DNA from: Lates calcarifer
Taxonomy: Eukaryota; Chordata; Actinopteri; Centropomidae
Direction: 5' to 3'
NCBI RefSeq assembly: GCF_001640805.2
Contig: NC_066850.1
Span: forward strand, 15,931,036 to 15,995,035
DNA: 64,000 nucleotides
Position 1 is the stretch's first letter. Each line of letters opens with the position of its first letter. Of the stretch, positions 49,034-60,725 are shown in pieces. The position numbers were made by a program, and so were the translations under genes. The notes under the pieces are model-generated. The model had not been told where the DNA came from and did no database searches. It saw only the letters and a list, made by a program, of their open reading frames with translations.

Positions 49034-51389
49034 GTAAGATCACAGTCTCAGTTCATACACCACAGTTTACCACGAGTGGGCCATGTGTAAAACTACTGCC
49101 TACTGACTTCATCCTCATGACATCATATAGCAAATAAATTACCTTGTAAATTCTGCATTTTATGACCTGCACTCACACCACATTCAAACTCTTTTATACC
49201 CCATATTTCTCATTTACAGATGATAGAAATTTCTTATTAAGAAACAAAAAACAAAGCATTGCAGTAAAAACAAACTTACAAATAGTGTCCAGGGACTTCT
49301 TTGAGACAGGCTGTCAAAAGAAACAGCCCTGTATTTCTCATTCTCCTGTTTTATAAGTATATCTAATTACCTTTGAGTGAGAATGCTCCCTGTTTGGTCC
49401 CATTTGCCCTGTTAATTTGTTTGCTGTTTTTTCGCTGTTCATGGAACCTCCTACTGATGTCATGGTAATTACAGCATAATTAATGTTTCTAACACTCAAA
49501 CAGAGTCTCCTGTTCAAAAGAAAATAAGTAAAATGTGTTTTACTTGGCTGCTCCTTCTCTCAGTTCAATACTTAGCATCTGTGCTGGGATTTGGTTGTCA
49601 CAGCCTTGGTCTGGTGTGACCAGGAGCTTATGGTGGCAAATGTAAGTAAATGTTAGGAAGGTATTGCTGTGTAACTGCCATTTTCGAGTCAGTTTAGTGA
49701 CATAATGACTCCTCTCTTCCTGTTCAACACTTTAAACACTTGCCATTATGTCATATTTTCCACTACGTGCCACAGTTGCCCCTTCAGCAAAATCAGCATA
49801 GGATTGCTTTAAAAGTCTACCAGCAGTTCAGAGGAAAATCATTTCTTCATGACAGATTTACACGGGATTAAATTCATCTGGTAATACTGTCTCTGTTTTA
49901 CGAGGCTGGAGGCAGAACTCCATTTCCTCTGCAGCAATTGTCCTGATAAAACACATGAATATTAATTGGTTGCTGAATAATCAGAATGGCTGTCTCATAA
50001 CAGAAAGGTCACAGACTAGATCGGTGCAGCAGCAGCCTCGTATCTCTCTGAACACGGGCAAGCCATGAAAGTCGCACTCGCTCACTGAATGTCCGATGCT
50101 CCAGATAAGAGCGCTAACTACATGCCTTACATGTAAACATACAAAGATACTCACTGTATGCACCACTGAACTCTAAACAGATCAACATATGCACTAAGCT
50201 TCTTAACGTATGTAATCCTACTTCCTCTGTCTTTGTTTTCTTTAGTTTATGCTTTTTTAGATTTAACAATACAAGACAGTTAAAAACATACTGATGAGAT
50301 TGGACGTTTCTAGCCCCCGGACAGCTGCCGGTGTTAGGTTTAGTCTTTACCTTTCCCAGACACTCCTGGTGGAGAAACAATGACTCATACTTACTTGATG
50401 AGAGGCTCTCAGCCTGTCCACCTACTGATACACAGCTGAAAACCTGCAGGTTGGTCTTTTGTTTCTGTGCTGCTTTTGTGTTTCTGTGATATTACATTTT
50501 TTCACTCACTGAATAACTGAGCTGCTGTGGACTGCACTCAAAATGGCTTGAGAATCAGCTGTTTAAATACCAGACCAGGTTAGCTCCCTGATCCTCTAGA
50601 GTCTTGATGTTCCTCTATAAAACCCTGTTATCCTCAACCTGTAGAGTTCATCAGAATCATTTTGTTTTGTTGACTCTTACTGGGGATTATTAAGTCTTTC
50701 CAGTGGAGGACCCAATACAACAGAGAGGGAGAAACTCCTGAGAGAGGATGTGTATCTGTTGAGAAATAAGCTCAAGTGTAGATCTGGCCAGGATCTTACA
50801 TCACCCGTCATGCCGCTCGTTCTTATGTTACAGTGCCCTCTTGTGGATTCTTTGCTGTGGTTTGTCATCTGCCATTGTTGTTGAAAGATGTTGACATACA
50901 TCTCTTCAGTATCTTATCTGTTTATTCAAGATTCATACAGGTAGATTTTGTTTTGTCACAGCATGGTGAGAGTGGGAATTTTTCAGAAGATGACAGAAAC
51001 TATATACGCTTGTGATGGACAGGGCAAGAAGCTTATGGTGGTTATCTACAGTACAGCCCTGTATGTCACTGTTGTTCTAACACTATTTGGTTCACTGTTG
51101 GCTGATATGTGGCATCTCAAGGTCACAGGTAAGAGATGGATATAAACCTGTGAAATCTCACGCTATCAGGGAGTTACAGATTTGCACACAATATTCCCAT
51201 CACAAGGGAAGTTGAATCCAGTTGTATAAATGCAGTAGTAGTAACAGTTCAGTCTGTTTTTTCTTTTAACAGTTGTAAGCCACTTTTCTACCACAAGAGG
51301 GAGTAATCAGAACAGAAAATTCAGTGGTTATCCCTGTTTTACTGTCAAACTTACTGTATGATGTGCATAATGGACTCTGTGTTCCCCTC

Positions 51390-51406
51390 AAAAAAAAAAA
51401 AAAAAA
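51390..51406. repeat. Poly-A run
   Basis: 17 consecutive A. Confidence 0.95.
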
Positions 51407-51446
51407 GGAGTGTCATCTTATTGCACACAGGCTTGTAAGTGTGATT

Positions 51447-51467
51447 TGTGTGTGTGTGTGTGTGTGT
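51447..51467. repeat. Short (GT)n microsatellite
   Basis: About 21 bp of alternating GT. Confidence 0.9.
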
Positions 51468-51994
51468 CACTCATCTGTCATAGCTGACATGAGTGACACA
51501 GCAACAATAAACCTACAAGCATAAATGGCTCTTGTCTGTCCAACTACTTCACCTTCTAACCATAACTGTGTCCGCGAAACAAGAGTCAGTAAGACAGCAT
51601 GAAAGCTTTCTCTGACCCTCGACTCGCTGCAGCCCGAAACGGGTATCCATGGCAACTGATTTTACTTCAACTAGCCCTTGGTCTTGCGTCAAAGTGATGA
51701 CTGTGTGCTTTGATTTGTTTTTCAGAATATTCTGTGAGATAGTTCCCTTTATTTGTAGTAATGAATGACCTGTTTACTGTGAGATTCAGTTGTACATTTC
51801 ACACAGTACAGATGTCGGAGTCACAAAGTGATGACTTTTGCAGTGACAGAGTTATTTCTGAATTTCAGAAGAAGACTGGAGGAGTTGTGTGAAAATTCAC
51901 AGCTAAGGTGTGAAGATAGTTATTTCTTCTGGTTATCTTCCATAGCTCATTTTAGTAAGTTGATACTTCTCAGCTCCTTATAACCATGTGTGTT

Positions 51995-52019
51995 AAAAAA
52001 AAAAAAAAAAAAAAAAAAA
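51995..52019. repeat. Poly-A run
   Basis: 25 consecutive A. Confidence 0.95.
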
Positions 52020-52453
52020 GGTATGCAAAAAGAGAAGGGACTCACCTCTGACTGGCACACTAGATTTACACATGCTAGTAATCACTCTAAAGCTCCAATG
52101 CTTTAAAACCCCATTTACATCAGTTATCACAGTTTATCACATCCAACCTCTCCAATGCAGAATCTAAAATCTGTATCAGTCTGTTGGATGTTGTTATACC
52201 AAATGCTGTATAGAAAGTTTCTCTAGTGTTGTTTAATTTCTCAGTATTGCAATTTATTGCCCATTTGACATAGGAAAATACATCCCTCCATGAGACTGAC
52301 TAGACTGGAGTTTTGAGGCTAGCTGAATTTTATAGTACTTATCTTTGTTATCACAGATACAATATCTCTGTGACAAGCTAATATTGGCCCAGCCATGCCA
52401 ATTTAAACACATGCTTTTGGGCATTCAGCTGAGGGCATGTATGGACCCCCCAC

Positions 52454-52475
52454 GCACACACACACACACACACAC
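52454..52475. repeat. Short (CA)n microsatellite
   Basis: About 22 bp of alternating CA. Confidence 0.9.
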
Positions 52476-52859
52476 GAGTCAGATTCCATAATATTGACAA
52501 TTGCCCTCAAAATCTAATAGAGAATAATAAAACCTTTTTACTGTTATGTATTTATGGTCAATTCTTGGTGTATTGTTAGTTTATCAGTTAGGCTCCTTTC
52601 ATAATATGGTGGGAGTGTTGTTTGGGTTATTTAGTTTAATCTGTTTAGTTGCATCATCACATACGCACACACAACCAGGTGTCTGTGGTCTGGCTGCCAA
52701 GTGAGTCTTCTCTTTGTGATTCACTGAGAACAAAAATAAACCCAGTAGGTTGTTCGACAAGGCTTCTTCAATCGGCTTTGAAGCCACTCTCGCTTGAAAC
52801 GCCTTTTGCTGACTTGCTGTCCTCTTTCTAGGTAAACACAAACCCACCTACCTGTACTG

Positions 52860-53269
52860 GAGAGCGAGGGGGAGGGGTGGAGAAAGAGCGTGACAAGGGG
52901 TGACAGAATGACTTAATGGAAGAGGATAAGATAGTGAGAGAATTGAAAAAGAGATCAAACTAAAAAATGAAGAGGAGATGGAGAGATGAAGAGTGTAAAA
53001 ATGGAAGGGAAGAGAGTTGAACGGAGGGGAGGAAAGCAAAGGAGTGCAAGAGCGAGAGAGCAGGTGGGGTCAACACGGATTTAAGCTCAGCCTCAGGGAT
53101 TATGCCCTGTCAGACGGGGTTAACAACATGGAGGGGGCTGGTCTTATCTGCACCCTCAGCCACTGTCAATCCAGCATCCCTTCTTCCGCCTACGCTCTCA
53201 ACCAATGAGTGGCTGAGCCCTGGGAGGCCTGAGTGCTAAGCGGGACGAGGCTTGACAGTGGAGATATGT
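52860..53269 (+). promoter_or_regulatory. osbpl8: Promoter-like region: purine tract then CCAAT box
   Basis: A roughly 210-bp purine-rich tract (about 52860-53070) is followed by GC-richer DNA with a CCAAT element (53202-53206) in ACCAATGAG context. It precedes a candidate exon with elevated CpG. The pattern resembles the 34.4-34.8 kb region. I infer a further internal promoter of osbpl8. Confidence 0.35.
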
Positions 53270-53471
53270 ACCATAGATAACGAAGAGTCTGTGGAGGTAG
53301 AGGAGGACAGGACAACGTGATGGAGGATATCTCGGCCTCGGGGCCTGAGCGCTGCTCGGATGGCCGAAGGCTTGTCTGGACTGATACGATCTGGATCTAA
53401 AGCATGAATGATTTTAGCATGGTTTGGGAGATTAAACTGCTGTCAACAGTTTTAGCCTGAAGGGACGCAAG
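53270..53471 (+). other. osbpl8: Candidate alternative first exon of osbpl8
   Basis: A CpG-rich block ends at a donor (GCAAG|GTACAG). It contains a small ORF reading MEDISASGPERCSDGRRL and stopping 11 residues later, well before the donor, so as an exon it would be untranslated with an upstream ORF. The transcript would need a start codon in a downstream exon outside the window. There is no homology support. Confidence 0.3.
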
Positions 53472-56400
53472 GTACAGTATGAAGTACTATTTGACAAGGT
53501 AGTGCTTGTTGGTGATTCAGCTAGAGCAACACCTTGACACCTCTGTTGCCCTGGTTGTCCCTGCTCACATGAAATTCCCCCACTTGATGATTTCTTACCT
53601 GTGTTATCTCCTGGCTTTTTGTATTATATGTGTGTTATGTGTGCATTTTGTCTTTAGGGTAGCTCTGAGGATAGAAGGAAGATCGCACCAACATGAAATC
53701 ACTTTTGCTCGCCATAGTTGTCATGTGGATAGAAACAGCACACTTGATTCTTCAACAGCCCTGACTGTCTTACAGTGAGTTGAGGAGAGCAGCAGAAGAT
53801 GCCCATAGGCCAGCGTTTAAAAAGCCTCTTTGTTCCAAAGCTAATCCCAGGCTTACAGGGTTTCCTTGAGGCCTTTATGTAAGACTAGAGATGTTTGTCT
53901 TCATGTGACCTACTGTCTGCAGTCTATGTATCACTTGCATTGCATGGTATCCAGTGAATTGCACCCCGTGGGTTACTGTGTCATAGTTTATCTGCATGTG
54001 ATACAAAAGGCAGTTTCCTTGAGCTTTAGTGTTCTATCAAAAATATTTTATGTGACTAGAAAGCAAGATTATTATCCTTGGGTGTTTCCAACATTTGTGT
54101 TCCTGTCAGTGTTGTCTTGATGAAAAAGTCTCTTGCTGGTCAGCTGAAAAGAATAACTAAACAGTTTATCACCTCAGAAAGGTTTGTTTTCTTTTCACCC
54201 AGCACACACTGTATCTGATGGTAGCTTTTCTGAAGAGATTTCACATTTGTCACCATAAACTTGATGTCATTTAATTAGATAATAACAGAGTCTGCAGCCA
54301 CTCTATCAACTTTTCAAGGCTGTACATTGGGACAGTAGCAATTTGAGCTAAATGCTACTATCCACATTCTAATATGCACACAGTGCCAATGCTAACATGC
54401 TTATGTTTAGCAGTCACAATGTTTACCACATCCATCATCTGCTAATTAGCACTAAGCACAAAGTACGGCTAAGGCTAATGGTAATGCCATTCATTTTACT
54501 TGTTCTTACAAAGTATTGCACAAATTACATTTTTGCCTCAATGATGGTGTTAGATGAAAGGTCAAGAGATCACTAAAGTTATTACAGTTCATTGTGAGAG
54601 GACATGAATTTTGTGGCAATCCATCCAGTAGCTGTCAACACATTTCACCCAAAATCACAAATGTCAAATTTATGGTCGTGCTAGGAAAAGTCAAGGAATC
54701 ACTGACATCATTAGGATTTATCTTCTGGACACCTTGGATATCCTTGTCAAACATAATGGTAGTCCATCCATTAGCTGCTAAGATATCTCATACTCAGGCT
54801 GAAGCAGTGGTGTGACTGACTGACACTGAGTAAGAGGCACAATGAAAATGGGCACAGTACTGTGTCTCAAACCTAGCAATAACTTTGGCCCCTCCAGTGA
54901 GGATCAGCACGTGTGTTGGATTACTGTTCACAGAGTAACTATAGATCCTTACTCACCCCTGCATTGGCCTGTTGGGCATAGCAGCACTCCCTTAACCTGA
55001 CACCAGCTCACCTGATACACAAGACACAATGTGCTGAAGCAGGTAGACGTGCTGAGCAAGTAACTCCATCCAGCCAGTCGAGCCAAAGATCTGATATTCA
55101 AACAATGCTCACAGTTGTATGCTTAACTGATCGTTTCCGAAAGTCTGTGTGACAAGAATGCTTTTAGAGAAGGTTGGATACAAATGTTTTATTCTTGTGC
55201 GTTTGAAACAAAAATGTATTTACCAGGAATGCAGAAGGCAAAAACTGTGCTCATAGGAAGGCAGAAAGATGAGGATGAATGATAGACTGAAAGTGGACTG
55301 AGTGTTTACAGTAGGTTAAAGACATGCGTGACATTGGATTTTTTTCAGATAGTGAATGTGGTGAAGTTAGGATTTGCTAGAATCTGTATTCATTAGCAGC
55401 TTCACTGAATACAACTGGAAAAATGACCTAGATGGTGACTATACTTAGCAAGTGTTTCTCAAGTGCCTCAAATTGCTATTGGAACAGCAGAAATGGACTT
55501 TTCCTCTGCAAGCAGGTTAATTAGGTCTGGGATCTGAATTATACATTCAGAACATCCTAATTACCTGTGTTAATTAAAGCTCATTTGAGTCACACGGGTA
55601 GAGCTGCAGATTTATCAGTTTTTAAATGCATCATTTAGCTCAGGGACAGTTTTGCAGGGGATTACACTGTTTACCTCTCCAAGCTATCTTAGATGTAATG
55701 TCTCCATGGACAGTTGGAAGCCTAGGTTTGACATGACGCCAGCAGAATGCTTTTGGAGGGGCTAGAATAAAAGAGGAATAAGGGCAGGTCAGCTGCAAGG
55801 AAGATGAAGATGCTAGTGAACTGTGGAAGGATAAACAGCAGACAATGTGCCTCACAGATTAAGTTTCAAAGATAAGGACCCAAAGCCAAGTCTATTCATT
55901 CCTGCACAGATACAGTAACCACTGGTGTCCTTGCAGAATCCTTTTTCAAGGCACACTGTCTTGCCACTTGCACAGTATGAGCCTTCATGGCCCTCAGAAT
56001 AGCAATTAAACAGCTTTTTGTCTGTTTTTTGTCTGGTCTGGTGTGAGCCACATTTATCCCTGAAAATACAGCTAGATTTGCACCATTGAGATAACATTTC
56101 TAGGAAACTGTGTCCTAAGTGTTTTACTGATGTCTACCAACAAAACAGTTTGCAGTTAGCGTCACCTGCGTGGTCACAGACATTTGGTTTCATCACTATT
56201 TACGCAGCTGTATTAGTGGAGGCACCCTTTTCAATGCAGCATTCAGTGACCTTTTACCACCACACTGTAGTCTTTTTGATCTTACACTTTATGTGAATCT
56301 GAATACTGACTCTGTAGCTATAAAAGCTGAATATAGCAAACATTGCAATATGAGGATGTTTTCATTTGATTAAATTTCAGTTTTGAGCAGGTTTCCTGTA

Positions 56401-58019
56401 GCAATGTATTGTTCAGATAAGTAACCTGTGGTTGAAAGTGATTTTTCTTGGTTTACGTTGAGGCGTATGGTCAGGTCATCTGAACACTGATGTGATAAAG
56501 TGCGTCCTTCTGTCCTCAGTAGATTTTATGTTTTGTGATTGTATGTGCTTGTGTGTATGTTTTTGTATTCTGTAGACTTGTGTCTGCATAGCACTCACAG
56601 TTTACAAGCTGTAGTATGGTTATTAAAGAGAAAGAGGATTTTCATACAGGTATCTTAAAGGGACATTTTACTGCTGTTAATGTGGATATTATTAAATATA
56701 GTGATGGAGAAAACTGTGTTCCTTTGAACAGAGATTAAATTCTACTTAACACTACTGTGCACTGCATACTCATCTTGGTCACTTACAGAAGTCAAGCATT
56801 TCTGCTTGCCTGAAAAAACTGCAAACCCAGCAGGCATTAGGTGTGTATTTATCATACCAAACTGCTGAACTATAGCTGCTTTTGCTGTGAGTGCTTTTAT
56901 CAGCAGTTACATCATTAGCAAATAACATGAGGGCAGTTATACAGTGTGTTAGATAGGGTTTTGGTTCTGATAAACAGTTTGGATTGAGTTCCAGAGTCTT
57001 TGTTCTTAGTTGCTAAAAGAAATATACCAAATATCCAGATTTATGTCACATGACCTGCATCAGCTTTCTCAAGTGACATTTCCAAAATTAAGAATGAACT
57101 TTGAACCTAATCTTGTAAGCTGGCATGGGTAAAAGTTCCTTAAAGTGCTCAGAAAACATGGAAACTGGATCATCTACAAATCTATGACCACTGGGCACAC
57201 ACCATGTTCTGATGAGAATGATGTGATATGATCAAAAACCTTAATCAGCTTCTGGTGAGATTTTTTCAACTGCTGTTTCAAATTTGAGTTGCCTTTTAGC
57301 TAAATAGCAAATATCTTTAAACATAAGTATGTAGGAAAACGAACACTCAATAGTTACAATACTTTCAGTATTTTCTATAGTGAATGGTGACGTCTGGATG
57401 AAACTGTTACCTGGTAGCTTTACCTTTTCACTACCAGTGGCTCTGCTGTTATCATCCTAGCTAACAGCACTGATGGCTGCTGATTGGGCAATGCATTCAA
57501 TAGCCACACTGTATGCCAGCCTCCAGGGTTAGCCACTCACTGAAAGGCAGAAATATCTATAGCAGTAAGAGCTTATGCCTCTCACTCATCTTTAGTCTGT
57601 CACTCATACAATACAAATCTGTTTAGACTCTATGCTTATGTTTAGGACGTTCAGATATGTGAACATATGGAATATGTTTTGTCTAAAACCTGGTTTTCAA
57701 TTGCCATAGGTGTTGTGAAAGAAGAAAAATACCTCTTTCCTAGCCAAAACCTCCCTGTATTTTTTTCCATCATCCGCTGATGTCAGAGGAGTGAATGGTG
57801 AAACTAGATTGAGCTGGAGCAATATTTAGAAAATATTAACAAGTATCCTAGACGTCATAGACATGCCATCCCTATGACTAATCCATTGAAAAAAGATTGA
57901 AAAGCAGTGAAGTGTCCCTTTGAATCTGTATGATGAATGATGAATGATGAATTAAAAATGTAGCAAGAGATTGAGCTGAAGAGAAAGATGAGATGTGGAA
58001 CATAAGGGTTATTTTCAAG
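53472..58019 (+). other. osbpl8: osbpl8 intron, non-coding
   Basis: Apart from the dispersed repeat at 54340-54830 this is ordinary AT-rich intron. A short tandem of ATGATGA units lies near 57928-57952. No exon is supported. Confidence 0.5.
54340..54830 (+). mobile_element. Dispersed teleost repeat, family A, copy 2 (longest)
   Basis: The copy runs from AATTTGAGCTAAATGCTAC-like sequence through CTAATTAGCACTAAGCACAA, two internal units, and ends in GTGTGACTGACTGACACTG. The two units each have a TCAAG(G)(A)GATCACT, an ATTA(C/G), and an AATCCATCCA/GTCCATCCA block, spaced about 120 bp apart. This two-unit layout is how the family usually looks in percomorph fish. No coding capacity; class unknown to me. 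Confidence 0.75.
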
Positions 58020-58405
58020 CTAAGATGCAGCTCTCCTACCCATCCGGAGGAGAGGGAGTAGGAGGGGCTCAGCTTATTCGTTATTAAGTACTTACAGGCT
58101 GCTGCTTTCATACACGCTCACAGAGCAGAGAGAGAGACTGTGAGTGAGGGAGGAAAGGAGCAGTTGGCTGAAGGAAGCGTAGAGGCAAGCAGCACACTGC
58201 ACTGTTTCATAGCCTGGTGTCTGAGCTACTCTGTGTGTGTGTGTGTGTGTGTGTCTGTGTTGGTTGATTTCTTCACTCCTACATTAGCTGTGTGGGACAG
58301 ATCGGACTGTTTCCCAACCCCCCTCGACCTTCTACCCTTGAGTTTCCTTACCAGTCCCACATCCCTCCCTCCCTACCACCCTCGGAGGGAGCTCCCACCG
58401 GCCCG
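58020..58405 (+). promoter_or_regulatory. osbpl8: Alternative promoter and 5' UTR for the ORP5-like exon
   Basis: Purine-rich DNA (58040-58160, with (GA)n), then a short (GT)n tract (58232-58254), then a C-rich, increasingly GC-rich leader run continuously into the coding part at 58406. No acceptor is needed, so this looks like a true first exon. The transcription start is probably between 58090 and 58200, but no TATA box fixes it. Confidence 0.5.
58232..58254. repeat. Short (GT)n microsatellite
   Basis: About 23 bp of alternating TG, probably within the 5' UTR of the alternative transcript. Confidence 0.9.
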
Positions 58406-58556
58406 ATGATGAAGGAGGAGGGCCTGCTGAGTCGTCGCCGTTTCTCCACGTGCGGCGGGACAGCATCGCTTCGACCTCCACATCCAGACGGACGCAAACT
58501 CATCCGCAATGCCTCCTTCGGGGGCTATAACGAGCTGTCACCCATCTCGCTGCCAG
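58406..58556 (+). CDS. osbpl8: Alternative first coding exon of osbpl8 with ORP5-like N-terminus
   Basis: It encodes MMKEEGLLSRRRFSTC, then a linker, then RKLIRNASFGGYNELSPIS and LPG-. Human ORP5 (OSBPL5) begins MKEEAFLRRRFSLC and continues RKLTRNLLLSGDNELYPLS, so homology to the ORP5 N-terminus is clear. The second ATG (58409) has A at -3 and matches the ORP5 start; the first has a poor context. The exon ends in phase 1 (CCAG|GTTGGT), the same phase as 48863-49033, so both could join the same downstream exon. Unlike the acidic ORP8 leader it is basic (RRR, RK), and in ORP5 the basic N-terminus plus PH domain helps bind the plasma membrane. This could be the start of a separate osbpl5-like gene just to the right, but location and phase favour an alternative osbpl8 exon. 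Confidence 0.8.
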
Positions 58557-60513
58557 GTTGGTGTATGATGGTGTGGAGACCGAGACAGAGCTCCACACTG
58601 GGAAGTGTTGCTGGCCCGTTAGTGTACCCTGTAGTTTTACCTTGTGATTGACAAGTACCTCTGTAGTAGTGGCTCTAAAAAATGACCTCAAGTGATTTCA
58701 AGTGTTTGGAGTGGTGAAGCATGACTACGGTGTGACTTTTACATTTTCTCCAGATGCACTATTGACTGTCAGTGGCTTTTATTAGATTTCTCTTTCAAAA
58801 TGAAAATGAACAGACTTCTTGTGATCATTGTAAGTTTTTGTGGGCTCATCTGATTTTGGGGCCGCTTAGTCTTGGACTTCACAAAATGGATGTTGGCAGG
58901 TACTGAGTAAGATATGCCGGCTAACATCTTTACAGCTCAAAACTTTCTGCATGCTGGCGTGGAACAAGCTGAGAGAGGCTAAACATCTATACATCAGAAT
59001 GTATCACTTCCATGGACACAGTCAGGGGGAGACGTGCACTTGTATATGTATGTATATATGTTTAGAATTTCAGTGTAAAGGCAGAGCTATGCTCAAAATG
59101 AACTAGTTAAATGACATTGCATTTAGTGTTTAAACTATAAATGTTGCATTCCCCTTGTTGGTAGTAGAAATACTAGGTGCTTAAACGAATCATTTGTATT
59201 TTTTAATGTACGCTGGTTAATGTTTGCATCTTAAGTATTATGCAGCCGGCCATCACTAGCCAGGCTGCAGCCCCAGCAGACAACAACCCCAGTCTCCATG
59301 CGTTAAATGTGGAAAATGGGACAAATCTCATAACACCAGCGTGGTTTGGTGGTATTTTGATCTAGAAAATGAATAGAATTTTTAATGTAGGATGTGTCAG
59401 AGTAAAGCAGCTACCACTCAACCGGAGCAATGCATAGCCATATTCAGCACAGGTTGCTGATGCTAGCACTACTAACATTAGCTATACTTTGCAAGCCAAT
59501 ATGGCATTGTTACCTGCATCCACTCAGTCTGACAGCAGTGACGGTGCAAGATATGCTTTCACTCAATTTTGTTGAAGGCAAGACTGTTTTCTGAGTGTTC
59601 TCTTACTGTTAGACTAGTCAACTACTCTAGATTTAAGTTCTTGCTTAATTGACAGGAAAACTAGTTAGGACCATCCCTAGTGGTGGGCATGCCATACTCT
59701 TTCCTGTTTTATGTTATTACACTGACCAAGAGTTGGAGGAGGTAACAGGCAAAGATGTGGTATCAAAGGCAGTGAAGAGGAGGACTTGCAGGTAATAAAC
59801 ATGGATATAAACATGGGAAATTCATTCAACATATTTGTTAGACCTCAAGGGATACACACCATGTGTTTAGGTGAGAAAATGGTAAATATAAATACGTTGC
59901 ATAAGGAAACAACCAGTTGTCAAAAGTCACATTAACATAAGTGATGAGCTACTCCAACATCTAAAAACTGAATCATTTCAGCTATAAATGCTTTGAAACA
60001 GGCTTTTTGCTTTGTCATCGCTGTGAGATGTTTGTTAGTGCCCCCTCACTTAAAAGTCCTCTCTCTCCTCCCTCCCCACAGTTAGGGAACAAAACACATA
60101 ACCATTTATTGATGTTGGAGTTTAAACAGGTTGGTGTAAACTGATGAATGAGGCAGGACTCAGGCTTCTGCTCAGCTGGTTTGATGTTGGTCAGGGTCCA
60201 GTGATACCTCCCTGAGAGAGCACCGATAATCCTCATTTTTCAGAAGTACACCAAATCCCACCGAACATTTAGGATTAAATCAGTTCAGTGTTCATTTGTA
60301 AAATCTCCGCCTCTGTGATCTTTGCTTTGTTTGTCCTGCTGAAAAGGACACCAACCTGGAGGCGGACAGCTGGCAGCCGCTGGAGCTTTGAGAGAGTGGA
60401 TATTCTCTGTTCCACCTTCACAGATGATTGTTATTAATCCAGGAAAGGCTGACTGTGCACAAATGCCTTTTTCAACAACACACTGCCACACTTTCATGCA
60501 GTAATTCCGACGT

Positions 60514-60725
60514 ATGCGTCCTGGTACAACCTTAGTCCTCTGCCGCTTGCCACTGAGCAGCTCTGCTACGTCACTGCTTTGCTCAAGGGCATCAGCAGAG
60601 GGAAGAGAGAGTGATCGTCATCGTCTTTCTCTCCTCAGACCTTTCCATGTCTGGGGATTTGGGCTGGTGACCTTTTGGCCACAAGCCCGCTTCTCTCCCC
60701 TCCGAACCACCAGCTCCTCCAGCTA
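60514..60725 (-). mobile_element. tRNA-derived SINE (old copy)
   Basis: On the minus strand it reads GAGAAGCGGGCTTGTGGCC, AAAAGGTCACCAGCCCAAAT (a degenerate pol III B box), and further on ATGCCCTTGAGCAAAGCA. Both GAGAAGCGGGCTTGTGACC and TGCCCTTGAGCAAGGCA are landmarks of a widespread teleost SINE or SINE-like repeat. The A box region (CTGGTGGTTCGGAGG) is degenerate. It overlaps a 156-codon plus-strand frame that is spurious. Confidence 0.65.

Larger units (their letters stand above)
49034..52859 (+). other. osbpl8: osbpl8 intron, non-coding
   Basis: It contains simple repeats at 51390 (A17), 51447 (GT), 51995 (A25) and 52454 (CA). Words such as GCCCTCTTGTGG (50830) and ACCACAAGAGGGAG (51290) are typical of edges of teleost transposon remnants, but boundaries cannot be set. 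No exon is supported. Confidence 0.5.

Noticed and set aside
60650..60725. Functional tRNA gene
   Set aside because: The pol III boxes are degenerate and embedded in a known type of SINE body, and no cloverleaf with paired acceptor stem can be drawn. The same holds for 63330-63425.
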